A stretch of DNA of 58,189 bases from Pseudonocardia nigra (GTDB taxonomy: Bacteria; Actinomycetota; Actinomycetes; Mycobacteriales; Pseudonocardiaceae): positions 1 to 58,189 of the forward strand of contig NZ_JAHKRK010000025.1 in assembly GCF_019396355.1 (NCBI RefSeq). Reading direction: 5' to 3'. The notes beneath the pieces were generated by a model, which was not told where the DNA came from, ran no database searches, and worked only from the letters and a program-made list of their open reading frames with translations. Positions 30,395-38,473 of the stretch are shown here, one piece after another (positions within the stretch are counted from its first letter, which is position 1; every line of letters begins with the position of its first letter). Both the position numbers and the translations under genes were made by a program.

Positions 30395-31815
30395 TGAACC
30401 CCGCCACGCACGCGCGGCCCACCCGGCGGGGCTGGGGATGGCCGGTCCGCGGCGGGGGCCGCGCCGCGCACGTCGAACCGGGCACCGCGTTCGCCGGCAC
30501 GACCAGCCAGCTGTGCGGGCTGTTCCCGTTCGCCGTGTCCTCCGGATCGGACGTCCGGGGCGTGCCGGTCGGGCGCCACCTGCACACCGCCGAACCCGTC
30601 GGCCTCGACCCCGCGCACTGGCTGCGCGCCGGGCTCGTGTCCAACACCGGGGTCTGGGTGCAGGGCCAGCCCGGGATCGGGAAGTCCTCCATCACCAAGC
30701 GGATGGTCACCGGCCTGGTCGGGTTCGGGATGCGCGCCGTCATCCCCGGCGACGTCAAAGGCGAGTACACCTCACTGATCGACGGGCTGGGCGGGACCGT
30801 CTGGCGGATCGGACGCGGCATGCACACCCTCAACCCGCTCGACGCCGGCCCACTGCACCACGTCCTCAAGCAGGCCGTTGGCAGCGAACGCCAGCGGCTC
30901 ACCGAAACCATCCGGGCCCGGCGCCTGTCCCTGCTCGAGGCGCTCATCTCGATCGTCCGCGGCCGCGACGCCGACCCCACCGAGCGGCGCCTTCTCGGCG
31001 CCGCGCTCGACCTCGCCTCCGGCGCCGATGAGCCGGTCATTCCCGACGTCCTCACGGTCCTCACGGCCGGAAGCGGCCCGCTGCAGGCCATCGCCGCGTG
31101 CGCTGGTCCCGCCGAATACCGCCGCCTCACCCGCGAGCTCACGAACACTCTCGGGCTGCTGTGCGAGGGCGCGATCCGCGGCCTGTTCGACCGCGAATCC
31201 ACGGTGACGGCCGACATCAACACCCCGGCGCTCTCGCTCGACATCAGCGCCCTCGACGCCGACGACGACGAGGTGGTCGCCGCGGCGATGCTGTGCTCCT
31301 GGGCCTGGTCCTCCGGGCTGATCGACGCCACGAGCGCCGACGGGCAGCCGCGCAACGTCGTGCAGGTGCAGGACGAGCTGTGGCGGGCCCTGCGCGTCGC
31401 CCCGGGGCTGGTCGAGAAGTCCGACCGCATCACCCGCCTCGGCCGCCACCGCGGCGTCGTCTCGTTCCAGGTCACCCACTCCCTCGACGACCTGGAAGCG
31501 CTGCCCACCGAATCCGACCGCGCGAAAGCCCGCGGGATGGCGGCCCGGAACGGCATCCTGCTGCTCGGCGGGATGGCCGAAAAGGAGCTCGACGGGCTCG
31601 CCCGCATCACCTCGCTCACCGACGGTGAGCGCAGCCTCATCACCTCCTGGGCGGCACCGCCCACCTGGCACACCGGCCGCGCGCACCCGGGCCGCGGCAA
31701 GTACCTGATCAAGTCCGGGCAGCGGATGGGGCTGCCGGTCGCGCTCACCCTCACACGTACCGAGGCGGCGCTGTACGACACCGACCAGGCGTTCCGCCGC
31801 GGGGCAGTCTCGTGA
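30391..31815 (+). CDS. VirB4-like conjugation ATPase
   Basis: The 474-aa product has Walker A GQPGIGKSS (residues 92-100), VIPGDVKGEYTSLIDGLGG after it, and Walker B VVQVQDELWRAL, the HerA/FtsK/VirB4 pattern. It lacks the N-terminal domain of a full VirB4 (usually 600-800 aa), which the SCO6880-family protein encoded upstream may supply. Two start ATGs lie together (30391 and 30394) after GAGGAGG. It would power assembly of the channel or DNA movement. Confidence 0.8.
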   Translation: MMNPATHARPTRRGWGWPVRGGGRAAHVEPGTAFAGTTSQLCGLFPFAVSSGSDVRGVPVGRHLHTAEPVGLDPAHWLRAGLVSNTGVWVQGQPGIGKSSITKRMVTGLVGFGMRAVIPGDVKGEYTSLIDGLGGTVWRIGRGMHTLNPLDAGPLHHVLKQAVGSERQRLTETIRARRLSLLEALISIVRGRDADPTERRLLGAALDLASGADEPVIPDVLTVLTAGSGPLQAIAACAGPAEYRRLTRELTNTLGLLCEGAIRGLFDRESTVTADINTPALSLDISALDADDDEVVAAAMLCSWAWSSGLIDATSADGQPRNVVQVQDELWRALRVAPGLVEKSDRITRLGRHRGVVSFQVTHSLDDLEALPTESDRAKARGMAARNGILLLGGMAEKELDGLARITSLTDGERSLITSWAAPPTWHTGRAHPGRGKYLIKSGQRMGLPVALTLTRTEAALYDTDQAFRRGAVS

Positions 31816-33653
31816 GCCGGCCGCCCGGCGGCGCCCTCCGCGAGGCCACAGCACCGCTACTCATCATCGGGGCGGTCGGCTTCCTCGCTCTGCTGGCCTG
31901 CGATGTGTGGGTGGCTGTCGGCCTCGCGACGAAGATCGGGGCCGGACGCTGGTCGCCGCCTCCTTTCGACCTCGCGCTACCGCTCGAGCTCGCCCGCGGA
32001 GCCGGGCAGCTCCTGCCGGCCGACGCGTCCCACCCGGTCTTCACGAGCACGCTCATCGCCCTCGTCGCGGTCGAGGTCGCCGGGATCGTCTCCGGGGCGG
32101 TCCTGCTGATCCATGCCCGGCCCGGCGACGTCCGACGGCACCTCCTGCGCCGGCACCGTCTCGGAGACCTCGCCGGAGCGGACGCGGATCGCAAGGCCCG
32201 CGAGCTGCGACCGTCACTGGACGAGAACGAACCGCTTGCCGGGACGGACCGCGGGATCCGCCTGCTGCGCATCGACGGCCGCGACGTCTGGATGTCGTGG
32301 GAGGACGTCGCTCTGATCATCATGGGGCCGCGGTCGAACAAGACGAGCGCGATCGCGGTGCCGGCGGTGCTCTCGGCACCCGGGCTGGCCGTGGCCACCT
32401 CGAACAAGGCCGACCTTTGGGCGCTGACCCGCGGCATGCGCGGCAACGCCGGCCCGGTCTGGACCTTCGATCCGCAGCAGATCGCCTACAGCCCGCAGAC
32501 CTGGTGGTGGGACCCGCTCCGATCCATCCGCGAGGCATCCGACGCCGGCCGCGTCGAGGCGGCGGCCCGGCTCGCCGGGCACTTCATGGGCACCATCGGC
32601 GGCACCCGGCGCGACCCGTTCTTCCATGCCGCCGGGGAGCAGGTCCTCATCGGGACCCTCCTGGCCGCAGCACTGTCCGGCGGAACGCTCCGCGACGTCC
32701 TCGATTGGCTCCAGCAAGGACGGCGCGACGCGATCACCGCCCTCGACCGAGCCGGCGCGGGCATGGAAGCCGCCGACCTCGAAGCCAGCCTGGGCGGAGC
32801 CGAGGTCACCACGAAAGGGATCTTCCAGACCGCCCGCACCGCCACCAAAGCACTCACCTCCGAGCGCATCCTGCGCTGGATCACGCCACCCGCGACTTGG
32901 CGCGAACCCGGCACCGACGGGGACGAGCTCGATCCCTGGACCGTGCTCGCCCACGCCCAACGCGGCCCGGCCACCCTCCACCTGCTGTCCAAGGAGGGCG
33001 CCGGCACCGCCGCACCCGTCGTGGCCGCCCTGGTCGACCGGATCCTCGAGGTCGCCGAACTTCTCGCCCAGGCCCGAGGCGGCCGCGTGGACCCGCCCGT
33101 CGTCGCCGTTCTCGACGAGGCCGCCAACATCTGCCCGATCCGGCAGCTGCCGCAGCTCTACAGCCACTTCGGCTCCCGCGGCCTGCAGGTGATGACCATG
33201 CTGCAGAGCTACCAGCAGGGCGTCGGTGTCTGGGGCAACCAAGGCATGGACGCGCTGTGGTCCGCCACGACGATCAAACTCGTCGGCGCCGGCGTCGACG
33301 ACCACGCCTTCCTGCAACGACTGTCCGGACTGATCGGCGACCACGACGTCGAAAAGGTGGCGGTCAGCCACGACCGGACCCGCGGCCCGTCCCGCCAGTA
33401 CTCCACCGCACGCCAACCGATCCTCCCCGCCTCCGCGCTCCGGGCGATGCCCAAGACGCAGGCCGTGCTGCTATCCACCGGACGCCCAGCCGGCCTGGGC
33501 GAGCTGCGCCCCTGGTACCGGGAACGCGCAGCCATCGACATCGACGCCTACGCCGCCACCGCCCTTCAGGAGCTTCGCGCCGCCGCCGTCGACGCCCTCG
33601 GAGCGCGCAACCCCGTGATTTCGCCCCTCAATGAGGCAGGAGCCATGCCGTGA
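31812..33653 (+). CDS. VirD4/TraG-type coupling ATPase
   Basis: The 613-aa product starts at GTG. There are two N-terminal membrane segments (about residues 15-38 and 80-100), then the ATPase: Walker A-like GPRSNKTSA (172-180), Walker B PPVVAVLDEAAN, and a QSYQQGVGVWG motif typical of TraG/VirD4 proteins. It would link the relaxase-bound ssDNA to the T4SS pore. GTGA overlaps join it to genes on both sides. The relaxase partner is encoded at 52068-53525. Confidence 0.88.
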   Translation: MSRPPGGALREATAPLLIIGAVGFLALLACDVWVAVGLATKIGAGRWSPPPFDLALPLELARGAGQLLPADASHPVFTSTLIALVAVEVAGIVSGAVLLIHARPGDVRRHLLRRHRLGDLAGADADRKARELRPSLDENEPLAGTDRGIRLLRIDGRDVWMSWEDVALIIMGPRSNKTSAIAVPAVLSAPGLAVATSNKADLWALTRGMRGNAGPVWTFDPQQIAYSPQTWWWDPLRSIREASDAGRVEAAARLAGHFMGTIGGTRRDPFFHAAGEQVLIGTLLAAALSGGTLRDVLDWLQQGRRDAITALDRAGAGMEAADLEASLGGAEVTTKGIFQTARTATKALTSERILRWITPPATWREPGTDGDELDPWTVLAHAQRGPATLHLLSKEGAGTAAPVVAALVDRILEVAELLAQARGGRVDPPVVAVLDEAANICPIRQLPQLYSHFGSRGLQVMTMLQSYQQGVGVWGNQGMDALWSATTIKLVGAGVDDHAFLQRLSGLIGDHDVEKVAVSHDRTRGPSRQYSTARQPILPASALRAMPKTQAVLLSTGRPAGLGELRPWYRERAAIDIDAYAATALQELRAAAVDALGARNPVISPLNEAGAMP

Positions 33654-34168
33654 CCGAGGACTCTCATCGAGCCACCACCGAGCTGCAGGCACGCGTCGCC
33701 GCGCTGGAAGCCTGGCGTGCCCACCAGTCCGACCTGCTCGACGAGCTCATCAACGGCCGCAGCGAACCAGCGGACGCGCCGCTCAACCAGGAGCCCACCG
33801 AGCCGACCGAGCCGCCCGAGATCACCGAGCTCGACGGCGACGCGCTGATCGAGTGGGTGCACACCACCGTCACCCCGGTCATCGCCCGCCCCCTCCGCGG
33901 CGAGATCAAATGGTGTCCCCAATGGTGGGAACACCCCGAGGCCGTGTTCCGGTTCGCGGCACTGCAGCGCGCCTGGACCGAGCTGGCCGGCGAACCGGGC
34001 GCCGCCCTGTCGATCTGGATCCGCGACCACCTCGACCCCTGCCTGCGCGAGCTGCTCAACCCGCTCGGCCCGTTCGCCGACTGCGGCCACAACGAGCGGT
34101 ACCGGGCGATCAACGCGCACACACCGCTGGCCACGCTCCCCACAACCGATCCCGCCGACATCCAGTGA
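33650..34168 (+). CDS. DUF4913-like protein
   Basis: The 172-aa product starts at GTG. It has an N-terminal coiled coil (ATTELQARVAALEAWRAHQ), an acidic Pro/Glu linker and a conserved-looking C-terminal domain (WCPQWWEHPEAVFRFAALQR and WIRDHLDPCLRELL), which matches the DUF4913 pattern found in actinobacterial T4SS and mobile elements. The function is unknown. It lies between the coupling ATPase and the wall hydrolase, so a transfer role is likely. Confidence 0.7.
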   Translation: MTEDSHRATTELQARVAALEAWRAHQSDLLDELINGRSEPADAPLNQEPTEPTEPPEITELDGDALIEWVHTTVTPVIARPLRGEIKWCPQWWEHPEAVFRFAALQRAWTELAGEPGAALSIWIRDHLDPCLRELLNPLGPFADCGHNERYRAINAHTPLATLPTTDPADIQ

Positions 34169-34174
34169 CGCGAC

Positions 34175-35287
34175 GTGCGCACCACCGCCGGCCCCGTCTC
34201 GATCATCGCCGCCCTGCTCCTGGCACCCATCCTCCTGATCGGTCTGCTGGTCGGGGGTGCCGCGCTCATCAACCAGCCCGGCGCGACCGTCGACCGGGCC
34301 AAGATCCCGCCACTCGCCGCCGACCTACTCCCCGAGCTCGAACGACTCATCGCGACCAGCTGCCCGGACCTCCCCGTGCCCTGGGCGGTGGCGCTGGCCC
34401 AGGTCGAGTCGAGCTGGAACCCACAGGCGTTCAACCCTGACGGGCGAGCAGCCGGGCTGTTCCAGATGACCGAGCCGAGCTGGACCGCGGCCGGCGGCGC
34501 GCCATGGCCGCAGACGCCGCCAGCGGCGGACTCCGACATCATGCAGCCGCTGCCGCACCTGCAGCACGCCATCCCCTGGATCTGCGACAACCTCCGCACC
34601 GTCACCGCACACGTCACCGCCACGAGGAAGCCGATCGATCCCCTCGACGCCCTGCTCGTCTGCCACATCGCCGGGTGCGGCCGCGTCCTCGAGTCGGCGT
34701 CGGGCACCCCGACCGCAGGGGAAGCTGGCTGCGACGCAGCCTGCGCACGCACCATCGGGCACTACATCTCCACCGTGCACGACACCGTCACACGGTTCAC
34801 CGCCCCAGCCGGACCCGTGCCGATCAACGACCTGCCCCGACCCACCGCCTTCGCCGGAAGCTCGCGGGGATGCGTCGAACCCGATCCTCAGGGGCGCGGC
34901 TGCCTCACGCCCGCCATGCGCCATGTACTCGATCAGCTCCTCGCGACGTTCGGCCCTCTTCGCTCATTGACCTGTTGGGACGAGCACGCCTGGAACCCCG
35001 ACAGCGACCACCCGCACGGCCGCGCCTGTGATCTCTTTCCCGCTCGCCCGGGAGAGTTCCCCACGGGAGACGCGCTCGTGAGCGGATGGCGCATGGCGAG
35101 CTGGCTGCGTGCCCACGCTCGTGATCTGAAGATCAGGTACGTGATCTGGCAGGGCAGGTTCTGGTCCCCGACGACACCCGACCGGGACGGTTGGGGCCGC
35201 CCGTACACCGGCGGCGGAATCTACGACGTGCAGGACCCGACCGGAGGGCACTACGACCACATCCACGTCAGCGTCGCCCGAGAATGA
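34175..35287 (+). CDS. Bifunctional lytic transglycosylase and M15-like peptidase
   Basis: The 370-aa product starts at GTG. One N-terminal membrane helix (residues 8-31) is followed by a lysozyme-like domain (about 45-190) with catalytic Glu in LAQVESSWNP and AAGLFQMTEPSW, then an M15-like zinc-peptidase domain (about 225-370) with SDHPHGRACDLF and GHYDHIHVS. It would open both glycan and peptide bonds of the wall at the channel. Its two halves correspond to two separate proteins of element 1 (6569-7327 and 2838-3575). It closes the T4SS operon. Confidence 0.82.
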   Translation: MRTTAGPVSIIAALLLAPILLIGLLVGGAALINQPGATVDRAKIPPLAADLLPELERLIATSCPDLPVPWAVALAQVESSWNPQAFNPDGRAAGLFQMTEPSWTAAGGAPWPQTPPAADSDIMQPLPHLQHAIPWICDNLRTVTAHVTATRKPIDPLDALLVCHIAGCGRVLESASGTPTAGEAGCDAACARTIGHYISTVHDTVTRFTAPAGPVPINDLPRPTAFAGSSRGCVEPDPQGRGCLTPAMRHVLDQLLATFGPLRSLTCWDEHAWNPDSDHPHGRACDLFPARPGEFPTGDALVSGWRMASWLRAHARDLKIRYVIWQGRFWSPTTPDRDGWGRPYTGGGIYDVQDPTGGHYDHIHVSVARE

Positions 35288-35331
35288 TCATTATTTCGTC
35301 GGATACAAGCAGGGCGGTGCCCCGCGGCGTG

Positions 35332-35856
35332 CTAACCGACCAGCCACAGGAGGCGGACGCGACCGCTGCGCAGTTCCCGCACGAAAGCGATAATCAGGCC
35401 CACGGACACGGTGACCACCAGAGCTGACATCCACAACCAGATCGTGCCGTCCGCGTGCGCGGGTGCGGTGTCGAGCGACGCAGGACGTGGCCCCCAGCGC
35501 TCGGTCAACTCTTTCCGGCTCAGCTCCGTCGTGCGCGCCCGGAGGAACTGCGGTTCCTCGGCCGAGCGGTAGATGGTGACCTTCAGCGCGTCGAACGCCG
35601 CCGCCTCCGCATGCCAGGCGGCGGCGGCGAGCACGTCGACTGACCGGCTCGCGGGCAACAACTCGGCGCGCCCGGGGCTCTCGCCGTGGATGCACTCCCG
35701 CGCAGTGATCCAGAGGACGTCCCGTTCATCGATCTGCCGATGTTCGGCCCTCGCGTCCGCGCAGCCGGCCACGACTGCGGCCTCGATCGCGCCAGAAGTG
35801 CCGCAGGCTGAGACGAGCGCGACAAGGCAGGCGATGAGCACGCCGAGCTTCATCAT
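35332..35856 (-). CDS. Lipoprotein with C-terminal membrane helix
   Basis: The 174-aa product starts MMKLGVLIACLVALVSACGT, a signal peptide with lipobox VSAC. The body has no known domain. Near the C-terminus is a hydrophobic helix (WLWMSALVVTVSVGLIIAF) and a basic end, so it would be held by both a lipid anchor and a helix, which is unusual. The start overlaps the stop of the gene at 35853. It converges on the T4SS operon with a 44-base gap. Confidence 0.65.
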   Translation of the reverse strand: MMKLGVLIACLVALVSACGTSGAIEAAVVAGCADARAEHRQIDERDVLWITARECIHGESPGRAELLPASRSVDVLAAAAWHAEAAAFDALKVTIYRSAEEPQFLRARTTELSRKELTERWGPRPASLDTAPAHADGTIWLWMSALVVTVSVGLIIAFVRELRSGRVRLLWLVG

Positions 35857-36381
35857 TTGCGTAGCATGACGGCGTCTCCCCAGGCAGAGCGGCTTCCAGC
35901 CTCCGCCTGTGGACAACTTTGAGGGGGAGTCACTAGCACCTCGTTGGCCGGCTCGTCGAGCCATTCTCTGGTGCGGTCCGGCGTGACGTGGAGCCCGTAC
36001 CGGTCCCAGCGGAGCCACCCGTGGTCAGCCAGGTGCCGTGGCGTGTTCGAGGACGTCCCAGATCCGACGGGGCCCGCCTGGACGACGTGACGGCCAAGGC
36101 CGGGATCGTGTCGCAGCGCCATGAGCTGCCGTGGCCGGGCAGAAACTGCCGGACATACAGGCGCCTGATCCTGGTCAGCTCGACCGAGCCGCACGTCCGC
36201 GCATCACTCCCGCCCGTCGCTGACCGTCCAGCTCGACGGCCAGCGACGCGTTTGGGAGATCGGCGGTGTCGAACCGAACGGCCGTGCCCGCCGCTCGAAG
36301 CGCGTCCACGACAAGGTCGCGGTGGTATCGCTGGTGCTGGCGCTGATGATTCGGAGAATGTTCCCGAGTTGGGACGCTCAC
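35853..36381 (-). pseudogene. Frameshifted hypothetical gene between MerR and lipoprotein genes
   Basis: A GTG start at 36381 overlaps the MerR gene stop and reads VSVPTREHSPNHQRQHQRYH to VELDGQRRAGVM. The frame then stops. One base further on, the reading DVRLGRADQDQ ... PRHLADHGWLRWDRYG ... DRTREWLDEP runs to a TGA at 35853 that overlaps the lipoprotein ATG. Dropping one G from the GG near 36197 joins both parts into about 175 aa. Coupling at both ends supports one broken gene. The product is not recognised. Confidence 0.5.
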
Positions 36382-36566
36382 TCGTCCGGTGGTTGCAGCT
36401 CACGGAGCTGGCGGCGGACGTCTTCCAAGATCCACCGACGATGTCCGGAAGGCAGGGTCATCTCCGGGGTGACGTAGCCGCGTTCGGCATACCGGACAAG
36501 GGTACGAGTCGAGATGCCAAGCCGCCGCGCCGTCTGCGCCGTGGTCAGCAACTCCCGCTCCGCCAT
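36378..36566 (-). CDS. MerR-type helix-turn-helix protein
   Basis: The 62-aa product is a single winged helix: LLTTAQTARRLGISTRTLVR and then the wing TLPSGHRRWILEDVR. It is the size of an excisionase or BldC-like DNA-binding protein without an effector domain. It heads a three-gene leftward operon and is divergent from the gene at 36758. It may control that shared region. It is not next to an integrase, so regulation is more likely than excision. Confidence 0.75.
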   Translation of the reverse strand: MAERELLTTAQTARRLGISTRTLVRYAERGYVTPEMTLPSGHRRWILEDVRRQLRELQPPDE

Positions 36567-36691
36567 GTTGACGACGTTAGGTCACTAGCGGTCTGAGCTG
36601 CCGGTACTTGGCTGACTCGCGGGGTTAGTCATCATCTGGCCGAGTTGGCCGACTTTGCTCTACAGTGTGGCCGTCTGCCCACAACGCAGGC

Positions 36692-36727
36692 GGCCCCGAC
36701 CGGGCGCGGGAACGCCCGGTCGGGGCC
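36692..36727 (+). promoter_or_regulatory. Perfect 15-bp hairpin in leader
   Basis: GGCCCCGACCGGGCG (36692-36706) and its exact complement (36713-36727) enclose a 6-base loop. The hairpin lies downstream of a possible -10 box TACAGT (36661) and 31 bases before the GTG of the next gene. It could act as an attenuator or as a structural origin signal. Confidence 0.5.
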
Positions 36728-36757
36728 TTGATCCACACTGCCAAGGAGTGCGGACCC

Positions 36758-36985
36758 GTGCGCACCGTACAGAGATCGCCCGACCCGTTCACCTCACTCG
36801 CCGTCGCGCTTGCCGAGTGGCCCTCACTCGTCCAGCGCGTGCTCGCCGCCCACCCCGCGCGGAGGTCCGGCAACGTCTGTCCCGGTTGCTCCATGCCGGG
36901 CGGCCGGACCAGGATCAGCGCCCCGTGCGGGCCGAGGAACGTCGCGCTCCTGGCGCAGCGCATAGCGACAAGGGGCCAGTCATGA
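36758..36985 (+). CDS. Small Cys-containing protein
   Basis: The 75-aa product starts at GTG after AAGGAG. An N-terminal helix (FTSLAVALAEWPSLVQRVLA) is followed by HPARRSGNVCPGCSMPGG and a third Cys (SAPCG), possibly a partial zinc site. It resembles small accessory proteins of actinobacterial integrative elements that I recall only in outline. It overlaps the next gene by ATGA. Confidence 0.55.
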   Translation: MRTVQRSPDPFTSLAVALAEWPSLVQRVLAAHPARRSGNVCPGCSMPGGRTRISAPCGPRNVALLAQRIATRGQS

Positions 36986-37200
36986 ATCACTACTGGCCTG
37001 GCGCACACCAGGACAGCCCCCCGCACCGACCGGTGCCGGTCCACCGCCACCGACGCGTGCAGCTACTGCTCACCCTCGTCGGTTTCCTGCGCGTCCGCGT
37101 GTGCGGGCTGTGCGGGTCGCTCGTCGTCGCCGACGCCGCGCACCAACACGAGCGCGTCCACAGTGTCGAGTTAGGCACAGCCCGAGACAGGCAGCGCTGA
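36982..37200 (+). CDS. Small zinc-finger-like protein
   Basis: The 72-aa product is basic and His-rich at the N-terminus. RVCGLCGSLVVADAAHQHER carries C-x2-C and a following H-x-H...H, which could make one C2H2-type zinc site. It is co-translated with the gene at 36758. No family is firmly recognised. Confidence 0.5.
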   Translation: MNHYWPGAHQDSPPHRPVPVHRHRRVQLLLTLVGFLRVRVCGLCGSLVVADAAHQHERVHSVELGTARDRQR

Positions 37201-37417
37201 GACAGCCGCACTGCCAGGATCACCTACCGACGGCCGGGAGGTTTGCTACCCCCGGCCCGTCGGCCTGTCCGGGACGGCCGTGGTGCACGCGGGCCGTGCA
37301 CGCCTACCCGCAGGTTCTCGAAACGGCACGCATGCTCGCGGGGACAGAACGGCGCCAGTCCGACACTCTGGTGAGCTTCGTGAACTGGCTCGGCGTCTCG
37401 CCGTAGGGCTTCCGCTT
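37201..37417. other. Convergent gap without recognised features
   Basis: A 217-base gap between the rightward gene ending at 37200 and the leftward ArdC-like gene ending at 37418. I see no gene in it. Both transcripts must end here, but no clear U-tailed hairpin was found. Confidence 0.35.
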
Positions 37418-38440
37418 CTAACGCTGAAGCGCGATCGCCGCTGTGGCCGGGGAACAAATCAAGCTCGGCTGCGCGCGCTCGGTTGGCCGGTGCGCGGCGC
37501 CGATGCGCCGAGCATTCTGCTGCGTCCCGGCCGCGGCCGTCTTGTCGTTTCGCTGCGGGAGCACGGCACCGAGGATCTCGGCCGCGACCCGGTGGACAGT
37601 CGCCGCGGCGGCGCCGATCACTTCCGGGTCACCGCGGCTCCATCCGGCGACGTACGGTACGGCGCTCGCGGTGCTGTCGAGGCCACACGCTGTCATCACG
37701 ACGTAGGCGATCGACTCCGCCTCGGTCTCCTTCTGTGCCCGGCTGATGTCGCGGGAACCGTGGTCGGCCAGGACGTGCCCGAGCTCGTGAGCGAGGACTT
37801 CCGCAGCGTGCGCACCGGCGATGTCGGGCCGGACCGAGACCATCCTGCGGCGGTGGTCCGTCCAGCCGTGCTCCTCACCATTCGCCGGATGCCGCGTCAG
37901 CGCGTACCCTCTCGCCGCCACGAGATCCGCGAGCGCGTCCCATACGCCGGGCGCGTCGTCGCCTGTAAGCCAGCGCGGTCGTGGCGGCTGCGGAAGCGGT
38001 TGACCGTCGGTCTGGGCGAGATCGAAGACGTGCGCGACCCGGACGCCGTACATCCGTCGACCTGGCGCCATCTCGGCTCCCTCGTCGGCGCCGTGCGCGA
38101 CGAGTTCCTCGTCGGTGATCCGCCGTTTGATCGGCGCGAGGATCGCGAACCCACGCTCCCCCTTGCGCACGGTTCGCCCGAGCTTTCGCCACGTGTTGAA
38201 TCCGGCGACCTGACTCAGCGTCATGCCACGCTCCTGAGCCTGCATCCAGAGCAGAAGCATGTTGCGCGGGCTGTAGGAGTGGAACTTGGCCGCCGAGCGC
38301 AGCATCGCGGTCCATTGCTCACCGGTGGTCAGTTCTTCAACGGCGGTGACCAGGCGTTGGGACAGCGCGTCGACTCGTGCTGCACGCTCCTCAAGGGTCA
38401 GCCGGGCGGCAGACTGCTGGCGGCGGGGGGCTGGGGGCAT
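37418..38440 (-). CDS. ArdC-like antirestriction protein with metallopeptidase domain
   Basis: The 340-aa product has an N-terminal ssDNA-binding domain of the ArdC type (about residues 20-105: YSPRNMLLLWMQAQERGMTL, TWRKLGRTVRKGERGFAI), then a zinc metallopeptidase domain with LAHELGHVLADH (HELGH at 218-222) and a downstream Glu in ETEAESIAYVV. ArdC proteins coat entering ssDNA and protect it from host restriction. This fits an element that moves as ssDNA through a T4SS. It lies downstream of the primase-polymerase gene on the same strand, 33 bases away. Confidence 0.85.
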   Translation of the reverse strand: MPPAPRRQQSAARLTLEERAARVDALSQRLVTAVEELTTGEQWTAMLRSAAKFHSYSPRNMLLLWMQAQERGMTLSQVAGFNTWRKLGRTVRKGERGFAILAPIKRRITDEELVAHGADEGAEMAPGRRMYGVRVAHVFDLAQTDGQPLPQPPRPRWLTGDDAPGVWDALADLVAARGYALTRHPANGEEHGWTDHRRRMVSVRPDIAGAHAAEVLAHELGHVLADHGSRDISRAQKETEAESIAYVVMTACGLDSTASAVPYVAGWSRGDPEVIGAAAATVHRVAAEILGAVLPQRNDKTAAAGTQQNARRIGAAHRPTERAQPSLICSPATAAIALQR

Positions 38441-38473
38441 GGCGGATCTCTCCTCGATCCAGCGGCGGCAGGA

